64,000 nucleotides of DNA. Origin: Bimastos eiseni (taxonomy: Eukaryota > Annelida > Clitellata > Crassiclitellata > Lumbricidae). The notes below the pieces were generated by a model, which was not told the DNA's origin, did not search any database, and saw nothing but the letters and a program-made list of their open reading frames with translations. Where the stretch lies: contig OY365817.1 in assembly GCA_959347315.1 (NCBI GenBank), positions 3,010,295 to 3,074,294 on the forward strand. The letters are read 5' to 3'. Positions within the stretch are counted from its first letter, which is position 1. Each line of letters opens with the position of its first letter. Shown in pieces: positions 1-10,833 of the stretch. Position numbers and translations under genes: made by a program.

Positions 1-229
1 TGTACGAATGAAATGTTTCCTATGCATTCGCCAGGTGGCAGACCTGTTTCTAAAATTCCCACTAAATCGAATGTTGGCGTTTCTGAATCTTTAAATTAAG
101 AGAGTGAGTCCATGTGTTTGCCAGGTTTTGCCTGTCTGTATGTCTGCATATCCATGTGGTTTCTGTTTGTCTATCAATGTATTTGTCTTCTTGCATGTTT
201 GGCTAACCGTGTGTCTGCGTGGTTGTCGA

Positions 230-665
230 TTTCTTCAGTTCACGACTATGAAGTGAGATCTGCTTCGAATATAAGAGGGGTTTTTGCAAGAACTAACTCA
301 CGTCAATTGTCTCTTCAATTTGTGTGTACTAGTTTATGGAATGGTCTTCCTTTGCAGCTTAGAAATTTGTCTAGTCTATGCATTTAAAAAGCATCTTCGT
401 ATACATGTTCTCTCACAGGCCTACTAGTGTTTTTGTGTTTGTATTTCTGGATAACAAGAAAAATTATACCGCATATTTTACCATATCCGTCTGGATGTTT
501 AGGTTATCTCAAAACTACTGGGGGGCGTAGTAAGCGGGGCTTATGACCCTTTTGGGTTTCTCTCTTTGAGCCATTGGTTCTGCATGCATTTGCTTGTATA
601 TATGTTGAGTTTTGATATAGGCCTACCTTGGTTTCAATAAAAACAACTTGATTTGACTTGACTTG
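230..665 (+). mobile_element. LINE 3' end (CR1/jockey-like), decayed
   Basis: Translation from about 238 gives HDYEVRSASNIRGVFARTNS and FVCTSLWNGLPLQLRN. This is the C-terminal pattern of non-LTR retrotransposon ORF2 (HNYNTRS...WNSLP). It is followed by an AATAAA and a (TTGAC)n tail near 640-665. Only the last part of the element is present. Confidence 0.6.
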
Positions 666-959
666 TTTGTCTGTTTGTTTGTTTGTATGGTTTCCTAGCC
701 ATGTATCTGTCTGCTTGCATATGTTTTTATGTTTGCCTATCTATATGTTTTATCTGTCGGTGCTAGCCCGAGATTACTACTATGAATAATAACTATTACC
801 GCTACAGCAGCAATTACTTCCACTGATTCAACCCCTGCTGCTCTAACTACTAGCATTGGGTCCACCGATACTGCTATTATGCAGTCTAGGCTTATGCCAT
901 AAAACTATACCAATGGTGTGATACTAACGACAATTAAAATGATTTCTTAGACAGACAAT

Positions 960-1200
960 GACATTGCCTTTTGGTAACTCGGACTCGGACGGCTTCTGCC
1001 CAACACTGCGCTTGTGCGTCTGTTGGTCCTTTGTTTTAGAACGATATTCCCTCTACAACTCGCTCTTAGATTTTAACTGGGGTGCTTCTGTTTCTGCCCG
1101 CAGTCTGACGACTTTTCTTTACCCGTCGGGCTTTTCGCATTGGAAGCGCCTATGCTTAGGTTGAAATTGTAGAGGCGCTATAGAAATAATGTTTCATGTT
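960..1200 (+). mobile_element. LINE 3' end fragment
   Basis: The reading frame ends SVSARSLTTFLYPSGFSHWKRL, closely matching the end of the LINE at 40367-42619 (SARSLKTFLFSRGFSHWERL). It is followed by an AGAGGCGCTATAGA tail typical of these elements. Confidence 0.6.
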
Positions 1201-1374
1201 TTACTTTATAAAAAATTAATTGGCGAGTAACTGAAATCGAGGCGACATTGTCGCACATGAGATGTGGTCGCAAACGAAATCCAAGAGATATAAGAGGCAT
1301 TGTCCAAATTAAAACAAGTGAGTCGACGATTTTAAAGACCTATAGGCCTAAATATCGTCATAGAAATGATTTCA

Positions 1375-1660
1375 AGATTTAGCTGGTGCCTTGCTCTTGG
1401 CATTCGATTGGCGCTTTAGAAGTTTGGAGCTTGTGATTGCGAAAATTGATTGGAGTCAAGATATGATCAGTTAATGTTGGGCAGATGATTACAACAGTAT
1501 TAAGGATTGTATTGATGAGAGCTAGATAGAGGTCAGAAATCGAGGCGACATACTCAGCACAGGAGATGTGGTCGCAAACGGAGAGCAGGCAGGAATCGAT
1601 AAAAAAATATGTGGATAATAACTGTTTTAAGTAAAACACCTGTTCAGAGATCGCAGTTAA
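1375..1660 (-). repeat. Dispersed repeat with AACTTCTAAAGCGCC core, minus copy
   Basis: On the minus strand the core CTCCAAACTTCTAAAGCGCC is followed by a GGCACCAGCT motif. The same core occurs at about 31430-31610, 56990-57160, 14525-14600 (weaker) and 62415-62470 (minus). The class of the element is unknown. Confidence 0.45.
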
Positions 1661-2196
1661 CAAGTGCAGTTTTATTAGATTGGTCGGTTGGATCGCTTTA
1701 AATTCTCGTTACACGGAAGAGGGTCATTTCCAGATATACATCTATATAATTATATTCCAATGTTTAACGACATCTTATAGTAACAGAGGCTGTTTTTTTA
1801 ATTATTTATGTTCCTTATTGTATTCGTCTGTATTCCCATTTCTTTCCATTTTCTTGTTATTTCGTATCTGATACGCTGCTGAGATGGCGATATCTGAGAG
1901 TTGTTTTCTATAGATCTTTCAAACATGAAGGTCATTCATATTATTTAATATATTTATTTATATATCAAGACACAAACAGGCCTACACAATAATTGCACAT
2001 GCACTATTATTCATTTGGCTGTTTGGATTTTAACGTTGTGTCCTGATAATGATTCTCAAATTCAGTGAACACGTGACCCAAGCAAAGCAAACGCCTTGAG
2101 GCCCAATGTTTACGCATGAGGTCTATTTTTAATCTTTAAGCTTCATAAGATCGATACATAGTTCACAGGGTTAGACATTCACATTCCAGTGGTCGT

Positions 2197-3533
2197 CTAT
2201 TTTCTCCATGGAAATCCCTCTCCATCTGGATGCTCAGACACGTCGACATCTGCGCTGTCATTGATGGTTTCACCTGTTTCCGCATCCAATAGGATCAGCG
2301 TAGGAATGCCTTCGATGTCGTATTTAGTCTCAATGGCCTCCTATAGATACAGAGAAATACAGACAGGGACGATTAGACGGACAGTTAGAGAGGTTGACTC
2401 GGAATTGACACATGCAGAGGAAGAGATTAAAGAGGCAAAAGACAAATCAACACAGAGCAAGACAGACGAATATACAAACAGATATATAGTCGGTCAATAA
2501 AGACATTCCCTTCTTGTGTTTATGAAACGCAGAAGGACAGATAACCATACTGATAAACAGACCGAGGCAGTCAATTAATGCAGAAAAATTGACAGTATTT
2601 GCATTCATCATTACTTCATCATAAATTAGCAGTTTTTCATCGCCGCCCATAAAGCTGGGATGGGTCGTATAGGGTCACCCTTACCTTTCTTGTTCGGTCG
2701 TTGAATGGGAGGGCTAACCACGGCATTTCTGCGAAGTATTCCGCCCACTGCGACTCGTCTCTGTCTGAGCTGATAAAGACGACTTCGAATCCATTGGGAA
2801 GAGACGACTTGAGCTTCAAGTAGAACTCAGCCAACACAGGAGTAAAACCACGACATGGAGGACACCAGTGAGCAGAAAAGTACAGACCTATAGAAGCAAC
2901 ACAGAGAGCAGGAACATCTAATTCAGAATCTCATCTACAATGGATCTCGTTTGAAATGATGCGTTGTCATATCATTTTGATCTCTCTTGATTCTGTATCT
3001 TGCGAAGAATATTGGAATATTGAAGATTTACATTAGCACACATTTGATAATATAATCTATCTGCTCTTTATTTTATTTTATTTTATTGCTCCTTCACTCA
3101 ACGCCTCTCTGTAGCACTCTACGTTACACTACATCATATTACTCCGTATAGTGATCCGTTGAAAGTGAATTTTAACCGCAGTTATAAACATATATGATGG
3201 ACAGCCAGTGCATTAATGCAGTCATTGTACAAAGCACGACACACTCACTGACATACTTACTCGCACCATATCGAAATTCTTAGTTCCCTACTGACATACC
3301 TTCATACTGACAAACTTAGCATACGAACATAGTTAGGCACTGGCATACCCCAGTTCGTCGATACGCATGCTTGCCTCATAAGATATCTACTACATGTACA
3401 GAGTAGGTCTACAACACATATAGGCCTACTTACCTAGAACCTTTCCCTTTCCACGGAGCGATGCCACTGGTACTGACTGCTTCTTTCCGTCTAAGACATT
3501 CTCTCCCAGCAGATCCTCGATTGGTGCTGACAT
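2197..3533 (-). CDS. Nucleoredoxin/tryparedoxin-like thiol oxidoreductase, gene 1 (3 exons)
   Basis: This is a three-exon gene with coding exons 3434-3533, 2685-2887 and 2197-2340, giving 148 residues. All introns have GT-AG ends and the phases agree (1, then 0). Exon 1 starts MSAPIEDLLGENVLDGKKQS. Exon 2 opens with GLYFSAHWCPPCRGFTP, the WCPPC redox motif of the nucleoredoxin/tryparedoxin branch of the thioredoxin fold, followed by VVFISSDRDESQW. Exon 3 holds the cis-proline loop GIPTLILLDAETG and ends GFPWRK before TAG. The length matches single-domain tryparedoxin-like proteins (about 145 residues). Members of this family carry out thiol-disulfide exchange, usually in the cytosol; the substrate here is unknown. 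The start is the first ATG of the exon and gives the family's usual N-terminus. A paralogue lies at 10265-14025 and an exon relic near 7440. The ORF is intact, so the gene is probably functional. Confidence 0.9.
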
Positions 3534-3638
3534 CCTCTATCGATGGAGATTCCGGATCTTTGCAAGCTCTGACTGACTACAGTTGCTCCGCGAGAGGCCG
3601 CAATTCTAGTAGATCTCTTCAGATCAATGAGTCAACTC

Positions 3639-3645
3639 TTTTATA
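3639..3645 (-). promoter_or_regulatory. Candidate TATA box of nucleoredoxin-like gene 1
   Basis: On the minus strand TATAAAA lies about 105 bases upstream of the start codon at 3533. This would place transcription initiation near 3610, with a 5' leader of about 75 bases. A second TATA-like stretch (TATAAATAG) lies further upstream near 3691-3701. This rests on sequence and position only. Confidence 0.35.
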
Positions 3646-4164
3646 ACCACGACCCAGCGTCATAGGCAGAAGAACGAGCAGCGTCGTGTCTCTATTTATA
3701 TCTGATGATAATTATCTCTCGTCGCGTTACAAGAAACTATAAATAGAACGGATGCGCTTTTTGGTCTCTTCTGAATAAGAGAAGACCATCCAAACGTTAT
3801 TTACCTTCGCTGCTCCTTCTAAAAACATAAATTATGCTCCGGCGTTTGATACTAGAGCAACAGATCACTTTGGAGGCATTGACCCTGATACTTACCTATT
3901 CTCATCAGCAATTTTCCGATAGTGCACTGTATCGAAGAGACACTTATTGCCACATATCAGGCGAATATTATAAAATGACACAAAGAACACCAATACCAGC
4001 ACTACCACCACCACAACCAATACTCACAGCTGACACCACTTTCACGATCACCCATTTCACCGTCATCCCTCTCCAGATTTCAATACAACCATCATCAGAA
4101 TCATTTCTATCAAGCCTCCTCATTATTATTTTCCGCATAGACGAGATGCATACACATTAGAAAG

Positions 4165-4936
4165 CAGTGTTGGGCACGAGACCAAAAACGCAAGACCAAG
4201 ACCGAGACCAAGACCGAGATGTCCAAGACCAAGACCGAGACCAAGACCGAAAGGTCCAAGACCAAGACCGAGACCAAAACCGAGAGGTCCAAGACCAAGC
4301 CCGAGACCAAGACCGAGTGGTCCGAGATCAAGACCGATTCTCTTTTTTAAAATTATTAAGTTTATTAAGACGCTAAAACGGAATAACATGCTTAAAACAT
4401 TAATTTTATTGCTAAAGAATACTAATCTTAATAATGGTCCAGAAAATAGTTTTACCGGCCACTCTGAAGTTTTGCGTGTTCAGCCCTTGACTTCGTCCTG
4501 AGAATATCACACTATTAATGACTTACAGTATAAGATAGGTAAATACTTTAAGACATCTGAACAAGTAGATTAACGTTCCGTTTAAATGGTGTACTTGTAC
4601 CACATTACCCAGGCCACATAGATCTAATTATTAGATTGTTCCAAATGGATGGCTCCGTTGCAAATACATTTTCTGCCCATAGTATCTAAAGATCTATTAG
4701 TTTGATCAGCACTCCATAAATCGAGACCATTCGCGTGTGTAGGACCTAAATACCCGGAGTCTCTGACAATCGAATTTTAAGAAGGAAACCAATCCCAAGA
4801 CCGTTCCTTTAAGACCAAGACCAAGGCCGATGCATTCGAGATCAGGACCGAGACCAAGACCGATGCATTCGAAACCAAGACCATGACCAAGACCGCGGTT
4901 TTCCGGTCTCGAGACCGTCTCGAGACCACATCCCTT
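4165..4936 (+). mobile_element. Composite repeat with GACCAAGACCGA arrays and candidate 8-bp target duplication
   Basis: The element begins CAGTGTTGGGCACGAGACC, a start reminiscent of hAT termini. It runs through a degenerate GACCAAGACCGA array (4180-4340), a unique middle, and a second array (4790-4932) ending GGTCTCGAGACCACATCC. TTAGAAAG flanks it at 4157-4164 and 4937-4944. Its right half is repeated in inverted orientation at 63487-63880. The two ends are not good inverted repeats of each other, so the hAT assignment is tentative. Confidence 0.5.
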
Positions 4937-4989
4937 TTAGAAAGTGAATTGCATATACAGATGAGGCTATAAGTCCTCATCACTCCGAT

Positions 4990-5400
4990 TAATGGCTGTT
5001 AGGGGCATCTCGTGGACTGGCCGCGTGTCCGCCTATATGCGGGATATTTTACATTGGTTACCCATTCGGAGCCATTCCCCAGCGCATATTGCATTTCGAA
5101 TTTCTTCCCTTGTTTGGCACCTACCAACCTTAGGTAGCTCTGTTATCCTGTTGCCCCTACAGCAGATAGGCTGGCAGGACTCTGCGTTCTGCCACGCATG
5201 GTCTTCTTCTTGTTCCTTTCTCTCGGACCTCTACGACGCATTATCGTGCGTTTTCGGTTGTGGACCAGACTGCTCGAAAAAGCCTCTAACCGGATCTTCG
5301 ACGTTTGGCTAGAAACTCTCTATCCAATTTTTTAAATTTCACTCTGAAATCTGTCTAATTTGGCCGAGGTTGAACCGGAAGCACCTCTGAGTAGTCATCT
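4990..5400 (+). mobile_element. LINE 3' coding fragment
   Basis: The plus-strand frame reads MRDILHWLPIRS, then HIAFRISSLVW, then a degenerate tail. This is the conserved segment just before the C-terminus of CR1-like ORF2 proteins. Reading-frame integrity is poor. Confidence 0.55.
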
Positions 5401-5760
5401 CACTGATTGCGAAGACTCTTATGTATGCAGAAGAAAACGTATGATAACGGCGTATACCTAGAACGCGGCCTCCTCCTACAACAATCAATAATATTATTAT
5501 CATAAACAACACAGGCCGTTGTAAGTGCTCGCGACCTTGGAATGCATATAATATTCTGAATAAGCAAGAGGCCTACTGAAAAAAATTGAATGAGTAGAAC
5601 CTATAATTATCGACCGTTAGTATTAACCTCGTGATGCTTAACCGAAAATAATTCCACCAGCACAACATGAATAACGAATGTAAGTGTATCGAATGATGAA
5701 GACGTCCACAACAAGTATTCATATACACGTAATTTGGTATAACAATAGGCACACTGAATT

Positions 5761-5935
5761 TGTATGTATGTATGTATGTATGTATGCATGTATGTATGTA
5801 TGTATGTATGTATGTATGTGTGTATATATGTATGTATGTATGTGTGTATATATGTATGTATGTATGTGTGTATGTATGCATGTATGTATCCATGTAAGTA
5901 TGTTTTTATGTATGTACATGTATGTATGCATCCCT
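5761..5935. repeat. (TATG)n microsatellite
   Basis: Nearly pure TATG with a few TGTG and TATA interruptions. Long ORFs here (MYVCMYVC and its complement) are artefacts of the repeat. Confidence 0.95.
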
Positions 5936-6352
5936 CTGTCTGTGTCTGCTTCCCTACCTGTCAGTCAGTCTGTATCTGTGTATATATGTAACCCTCCCTT
6001 CTCTTTCGATCGGTCGGTTGGCCATCCTGCATTGGTGGCCTTGGCCTAGAGAGGCCTTCGCTGGAGGGCACTGCGTGTGTTCGTCAGGCGTCGTTCGCTG
6101 TCTCTCGAGCGAAGGGCAAAGAGTAGCTCGTCTCAACCGTTCCCCCCACCAACGGAGAAAAGGTCACGTGTCCTGCCTTGCACCTTTTTATGCGGGCGCA
6201 CTGACTAAACGTCTTCTAACTCCGTCAGTGTTTGACAGTGTCAGTCCCAAGCCTGGAGAAAGGAGGAGGTTGACACCAAATCATCTTCGATATGGATCAG
6301 CGTCGTTAATAAATCAACAAACACATAAACATATTATGTATGTCTGACTAAA

Positions 6353-6480
6353 AACATGCGCCATGTGTCTCATTGGTTGCCTGTGGCCCAACGAATCTCA
6401 TATGCCTTAGTTTAACGCTGTATCCTTGGCTGGGCTCCATTTGACCTTTCTGATGTAATCCCTTCAGCAAGGGATTCACA
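6353..6480 (+). mobile_element. LINE ORF2 fragment
   Basis: The frame has RHVSHWLPVAQRISYAL and CILGWAPFDLSDV, the segment found near the C-terminus of CR1-like ORF2. The counterpart in the duplicate unit starts at 8404. Confidence 0.5.
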
Positions 6481-6519
6481 ACCTGTTGACAGCTTCCTGT
6501 ATTGTGCATTAATGTATGC

Positions 6520-6740
6520 AACTATTGGTTAGAGCGATCGGTCTATAACGCGGGGAGTATACGGGTTCGACCCTCATCCGAGGAGTTATTGTATATATAA
6601 GGACCTTTAGCAAGTCTTCCTTTGCGCATAACTGCACTGCAATAGCCTATAACTGGATCTGAGTTCTCTGTGCACTTTTGAACTTTGTAAGAACGGAAAT
6701 ACACAATCCAAATGCATTGTATTGCATTTTAGTCATACAT
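6520..6740 (+). mobile_element. tRNA-derived SINE
   Basis: An RNA polymerase III A-box-like stretch (TTAGAGCGATCGG, about 6529-6541) and a B box (GGTTCGACCC, 6564-6573) are correctly spaced. A non-tRNA body follows and ends near an ATGCATTGTATTGCATT tail. It does not fold as a complete tRNA gene. Confidence 0.6.
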
Positions 6741-6868
6741 AAACTGTTCTAATGCACTCATTTCATTTTCGATGGGTGATGTTGCTATTACGCCTGTCAT
6801 TAACATTCTGGGGTCCGTTTCCAGCTATGTGTGAAAGTTTATTTTAGAAAAAAACTGCTAAAAGTATT

Positions 6869-6876
<8 letters not shown>

Positions 6877-6909
<33 letters not shown>
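6877..6909. repeat. (AT)n microsatellite
   Basis: Uninterrupted alternating AT of about 32 bases. Confidence 0.9.
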
Positions 6910-6912
<3 letters not shown>

Positions 6913-7205
6913 TTCATTTATTTAGGTTGTATTCGCTACCCGGAAGAAATAAAACTTAGAAAGTAATTGACATTCATTGCTGAATACTAAGATCATAGTA
7001 AGATGACTAACGAATTTTGTGAAATATGCGCAAAATTAATAGAGGCAATTTCGCCCTTGTCTACAGATGGGCTCATTATCCAAGGAGATGGCTTGGCTGG
7101 ACGGTATTCAAAACTTAAGCGGCGAGAGAGCTGAGGTGAAAGATTGATCAAATTGGTCGAGCGCCTTGGGTTTTGAGCGACGGACCTACTCACAGTTTTC
7201 ATGTT

Positions 7206-7247
7206 AGATGGATGGATGGATGGATGGATGGATGGATGGATGGATGG
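7206..7247. repeat. (GATG)n microsatellite
   Basis: About ten perfect GATG repeats. Confidence 0.95.
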
Positions 7248-7437
7248 AGAAGATTATACCACTTTTTATGATTTATCCTTGAAGGGTGGAACAGGATTTA
7301 CACTTTCCAGATTTAGTGACGAGGCGACCTTAGGTCAACCGATGCTTAAGTCTTAATATTTCGCGTATAGGGTCTATTTAAATTCCACATGATCAATTTA
7401 TTGTGTCTAGGTTTAATGATGCGCCTACAGCCGTTGC

Positions 7438-7560
7438 TGTGGTCGTCTGTTTTCTCCATGGAAACTCTCTTCCATCTGGATTCTGGAAGACGTCCATTCC
7501 AGCGTTGGGGTTGATGATTGTCCCAGTGTCCGCATGCAAGAATTGAATTATATGTAATAA
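7438..7560 (-). pseudogene. Relic of nucleoredoxin-like exon 3
   Basis: Minus-strand translation gives HADTGTIINPNAGMDVFQNP followed by DGREFPWRK. This matches the C-terminal exon of both intact genes, but the stop codon is replaced by CAG and the frame reads on into flanking sequence. The upstream half of the exon, including the cis-proline GIPT segment and the splice acceptor, is missing, and no exon 1 or 2 lies nearby. The flanking 3' sequence (about 7310-7440) also matches the 3' flank of gene 2. It is therefore a truncated unit of the same tandem array. Confidence 0.8.
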
Positions 7561-7782
7561 AATGCGTATCTGCATGCATATATATGCATGTAATCAAGTA
7601 TAAAATTACACGTGATATACAGCAATATATGTATGTGTATATATGTAAGTAGACATAGGCCTATCTATGCATTCGTGTATTTATGCACGAATATGCGTGA
7701 ATGAATGTTTGCATGTTTCAATGTACGTGCGTATATGTGCATGTGTGCATATGTATGCTTTGTTTGTATCCATGCTAATAAT

Positions 7783-7930
7783 TATGTATGTATGTATGTA
7801 TGTATGTATGTATGTATGTATGAATGTATGTATGTATGTATGTATGTATGTATGTATGTATGTATGTATGTATGTATGTATGTATGTATGTATGTATGTA
7901 TGAATGTATGTATGTATGTATTCATGTATA
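7783..7930. repeat. (TATG)n microsatellite
   Basis: Almost pure TATG with two GAATG interruptions. A CTCCTC-rich tract follows at 7985-8040. Confidence 0.95.
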
Positions 7931-8503
7931 CATAGGCTGCGTGTGCATGTTTGCATTTGTGTGTGTCTATTTCTATGTATTGTATCCTCCTCCTCGTCCT
8001 CCTCCTCGTCCTCCTCCTCGTCTTCCTCCTCCTCCTCCATCATTTTCGAAAGCTGTGGCCTTCGACTTAGACTATAAAAGAGCGGCGTTGGCGGACGTTT
8101 TACGCTGGCAGGCATTGCGTGTTTCCATCGGCGTCATTCTCTATCTCTCGTACGAGGGTCAACGAGTCGCTCGTCTAAACCGCCCCCCATCGGAGGACAG
8201 GTCACTTGTCCGGTTCCTACTTAGGCTGCGTGCGCAGAGGTTCTAGCATTGACTTAGGAACTTTTGAAGTTTTAAACCATTTGTTTGTATGTATTCAAGT
8301 ATAACGTATGTATATAATTATGTATGTATGTGCATAGATGTATGTTTGTATGAATGTATTTATGTATGCGTCGTTAATGTACACTATTATATCTGACTAT
8401 ATACATGCGCGATGTGTTGCGCTGGTTGCCTGTGGTCCAACGAATCTCACATCGAATTGCTTCTTTCGCTTAACGCAGCATTCTTGACTGTGCTCCATGA
8501 TAC

Positions 8504-8741
8504 CTGTGTGATTTATTTATTACCGATATTTGATACCGCCCTTCTTCCAACAATTTTGCTCAGAAGTGCACACACACGCTTCGACCGCGCAATTGCAGTT
8601 ATTCTGCAGATCGATTGTGCGCGAAGGACTTGCTCAAGGTTCTTACACAGTGACTCCTCGGACGAGGGTCGAACTCGCTCGCTCAGCGCACTCTGAACGT
8701 TACGGGCTGACCGCTCTAACCGATCGGTCAATGTGTCACAC
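8504..8741 (-). mobile_element. tRNA-derived SINE, minus strand
   Basis: On the minus strand an A-box-like CGGTTAGAGCGG lies near 8711-8725. A B-box-like GAGTTCGACCC lies at 8666-8676, followed by CTCGTCCGAGGAG as in the SINE at 6520. Unit 1 lacks this insertion, so it postdates the duplication. Confidence 0.55.
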
Positions 8742-8975
8742 CAGATGATGACAATGTACTTTACTCCCTTCAGAGAGAACTTCACAGCCTCTTAATTGCT
8801 TCCTGTTATGTGTATTATGCTTGCAACTGTCGGCCTATAACTGGTACGTCTTTGACCCTATGTCGAGGAGTTGTAAACTATTTATGGAACTTGAGAATGC
8901 CCTTAGCACAGTTGTTCTCCAATATGACTATTAAATAAAAAAACAATAAAAAAACTGTATCTGCGTTATCTGTCC

Positions 8976-9134
8976 CAGGGCCGTACAGAGGGGTGGCCCA
9001 GGTCAAAAATATGGAAAGGGTGCAAATTTCACGGGGGAATAACTTATTATTCCATAAAATGCAATAATTTTCAAAATGTGGGGCGCCAGATTGATGCTAG
9101 GCACAGGGCGCAATTATAGCTCGGTGCGACCCTG
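8976..9134. mobile_element. Candidate short inverted-repeat element
   Basis: The ends are CAGGGCCGTAC and, on the complement of the other side, CAGGGTCGCAC. Unit 1 shows continuous SINE sequence at the matching place (near 6675), so this looks like an insertion. No clear target duplication is visible. Confidence 0.35.
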
Positions 9135-10264
9135 TGAAGTTTGTAAGAAAGGCGATATAAACTGCAATTGCATTGCATTGTATACCTTCATAAACTGCTA
9201 TCCAGTTCGATGGTGACATTGTGTTGCTATTGCGCCTTTAAACTTTTCCACGAACTTGTGATTTGGAGATCAACATGGGAATTGGGGATTGCATATAAAT
9301 TCAATTCAATTCATTTATTGCAGCCATTGAACCCAAATAGAAATAAAGTATTTTTTCATCAATCAGCAACACTAGGGGACCCAGAAAGGACAACCAATAG
9401 TCCCGCTAAGTAGGGCCACCTATAGGTAAATTATAACATTTATTCTTAACTAGAAGCAAGACTTTGCAAAACAAGTTAAACAACACTGTTTCGAGTAAGG
9501 ACGTTCGCCTAAAATTTGTAAATGGGATAAAGCTATAACTTGTTGACACGGGACTAACGAGGAAGTCTAAGCCAATCGCTTGTGTCATCATTCACCCTTG
9601 CTCACAGAATTATGGGTCTACAGCGGATTCCAATATCTGTCTATGCTTTCTGAAGCATTTGACTTGACAGTTTGTTGTTAGCATTCTAGGATCCGTTTTC
9701 AGCTATAGCTGAACGTTTATTTAAAAAAACAAACCTGCTAAAATATCGATGTTTTTATATTTTTATTTTAAGTTTGTCCTTGCTAGTCTGGATAAAAATA
9801 AAAATGTGGAAAATAATAGACATTTATAGCTGGGACTAAGATAACAAGCAACTTTGGTTAGCTATAGGCCTATGTGCAAAATTCAGAGAGGCAAATGCGC
9901 CCTTGTCTATATGAACTTAATATCCATTGGCCAGATATACAGATGTCTTTGGTAAAACGTCGAGAGAGACGAAGCAAATGATAAATCAGAATACAGTTTG
10001 TGAATATAAGCGATTTAAATTTTTAGCGAAATACCTGATTTGTGTAGGTCTATTAATTTGATGAATCAGACTTTAAACTGTTATTATGCCGATGCGAATT
10101 TATCCCAGTAGGGCGGAACAAGATTAACTCTTTCCAAATTTAGCCCCGAGGTGACCTAAGCGGCAGCTGATGCCTAAGTCTTAATGCTTCGTGTATTGGG
10201 TCTATTTTAAAGTCCATAAGCATGCTAAGATCGATTCAATGTTTATAGGCTCTGTTGTGGTCGT

Positions 10265-10791
10265 CTATTTTCTCCATGGAAATCCCTTTCCATCTGCGTT
10301 CTGGACGACATCCATTCTAGCGTTGGCGTTGATGGTTTCACCCGTCTCCGCATCCAAAAGAACCAGAGTGGGAATGCCAGTGATGCCGTACTTGGATGCT
10401 ATGGTATCCTGTATACAAAAGGAAAGAATCAGATACGAACGATTAGAGGTCGGTAGAATGATTGATTGATTGATAGATAGCTGATAGATTTATAGAATGA
10501 TATGAACAATACATTGACAGATAGATTGATTGTTAATTTGCTGATATATAAATATATCTATAAATTGATAGATTGATACGAACAATAGATTAATTGATAG
10601 ATGGCTAAAAGATTGACATATTCATTGATCGACTGATAGATCGATAAAAAATAGATTGATAGAAGGATGGTTAGATATAGCGATTGAAAAAGCGATTTAT
10701 AGAGCCACAGAGAAAGTAGAGAAAGCAATCGAGACTTGCAGGCACACAGAAGAAAAACAGACGCATAATGGACGAACAGATAGAGAGACAA

Positions 10792-10833
<42 letters not shown>

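Larger units (their letters stand above)
5761..7510. repeat. Segmental duplication, unit 1
   Basis: The order is (TATG)n, then a conserved block at 6003-6170, then LINE-like MRHVSHWLPVAQRIS coding at 6353, then a SINE, then a TTCCAGCTAT block near 6820, then the exon-3 relic. The same order recurs in 7783-10408. The block at 6003-6350 has no recognised function. Confidence 0.6.
7783..10408. repeat. Segmental duplication, unit 2
   Basis: It has the same order of blocks as 5761-7510: (TATG)n, a block at 8045-8230, LINE-like coding at 8404, SINE sequence, a TTTCAGCTAT block near 9695, and exon 3 of nucleoredoxin-like gene 2. Unit 2 is longer because of at least two extra insertions, at about 8504-8741 and 8976-9134. 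Confidence 0.6.

Noticed and set aside
5573..6049. Several ORFs of 60-120 codons on both strands with MYVCMYVC or HTYIHTYI patterns
   Set aside because: They are translations of the (TATG)n microsatellite. The same applies to ORFs at 7.7-8.2, 38.2-38.7, 42.8-43.4 and 44.0-44.6 kb.
6525..6585. A tRNA gene, because of A- and B-box motifs
   Set aside because: The acceptor and anticodon stems do not pair, and the sequence continues into a repeated SINE body with copies elsewhere in the window.
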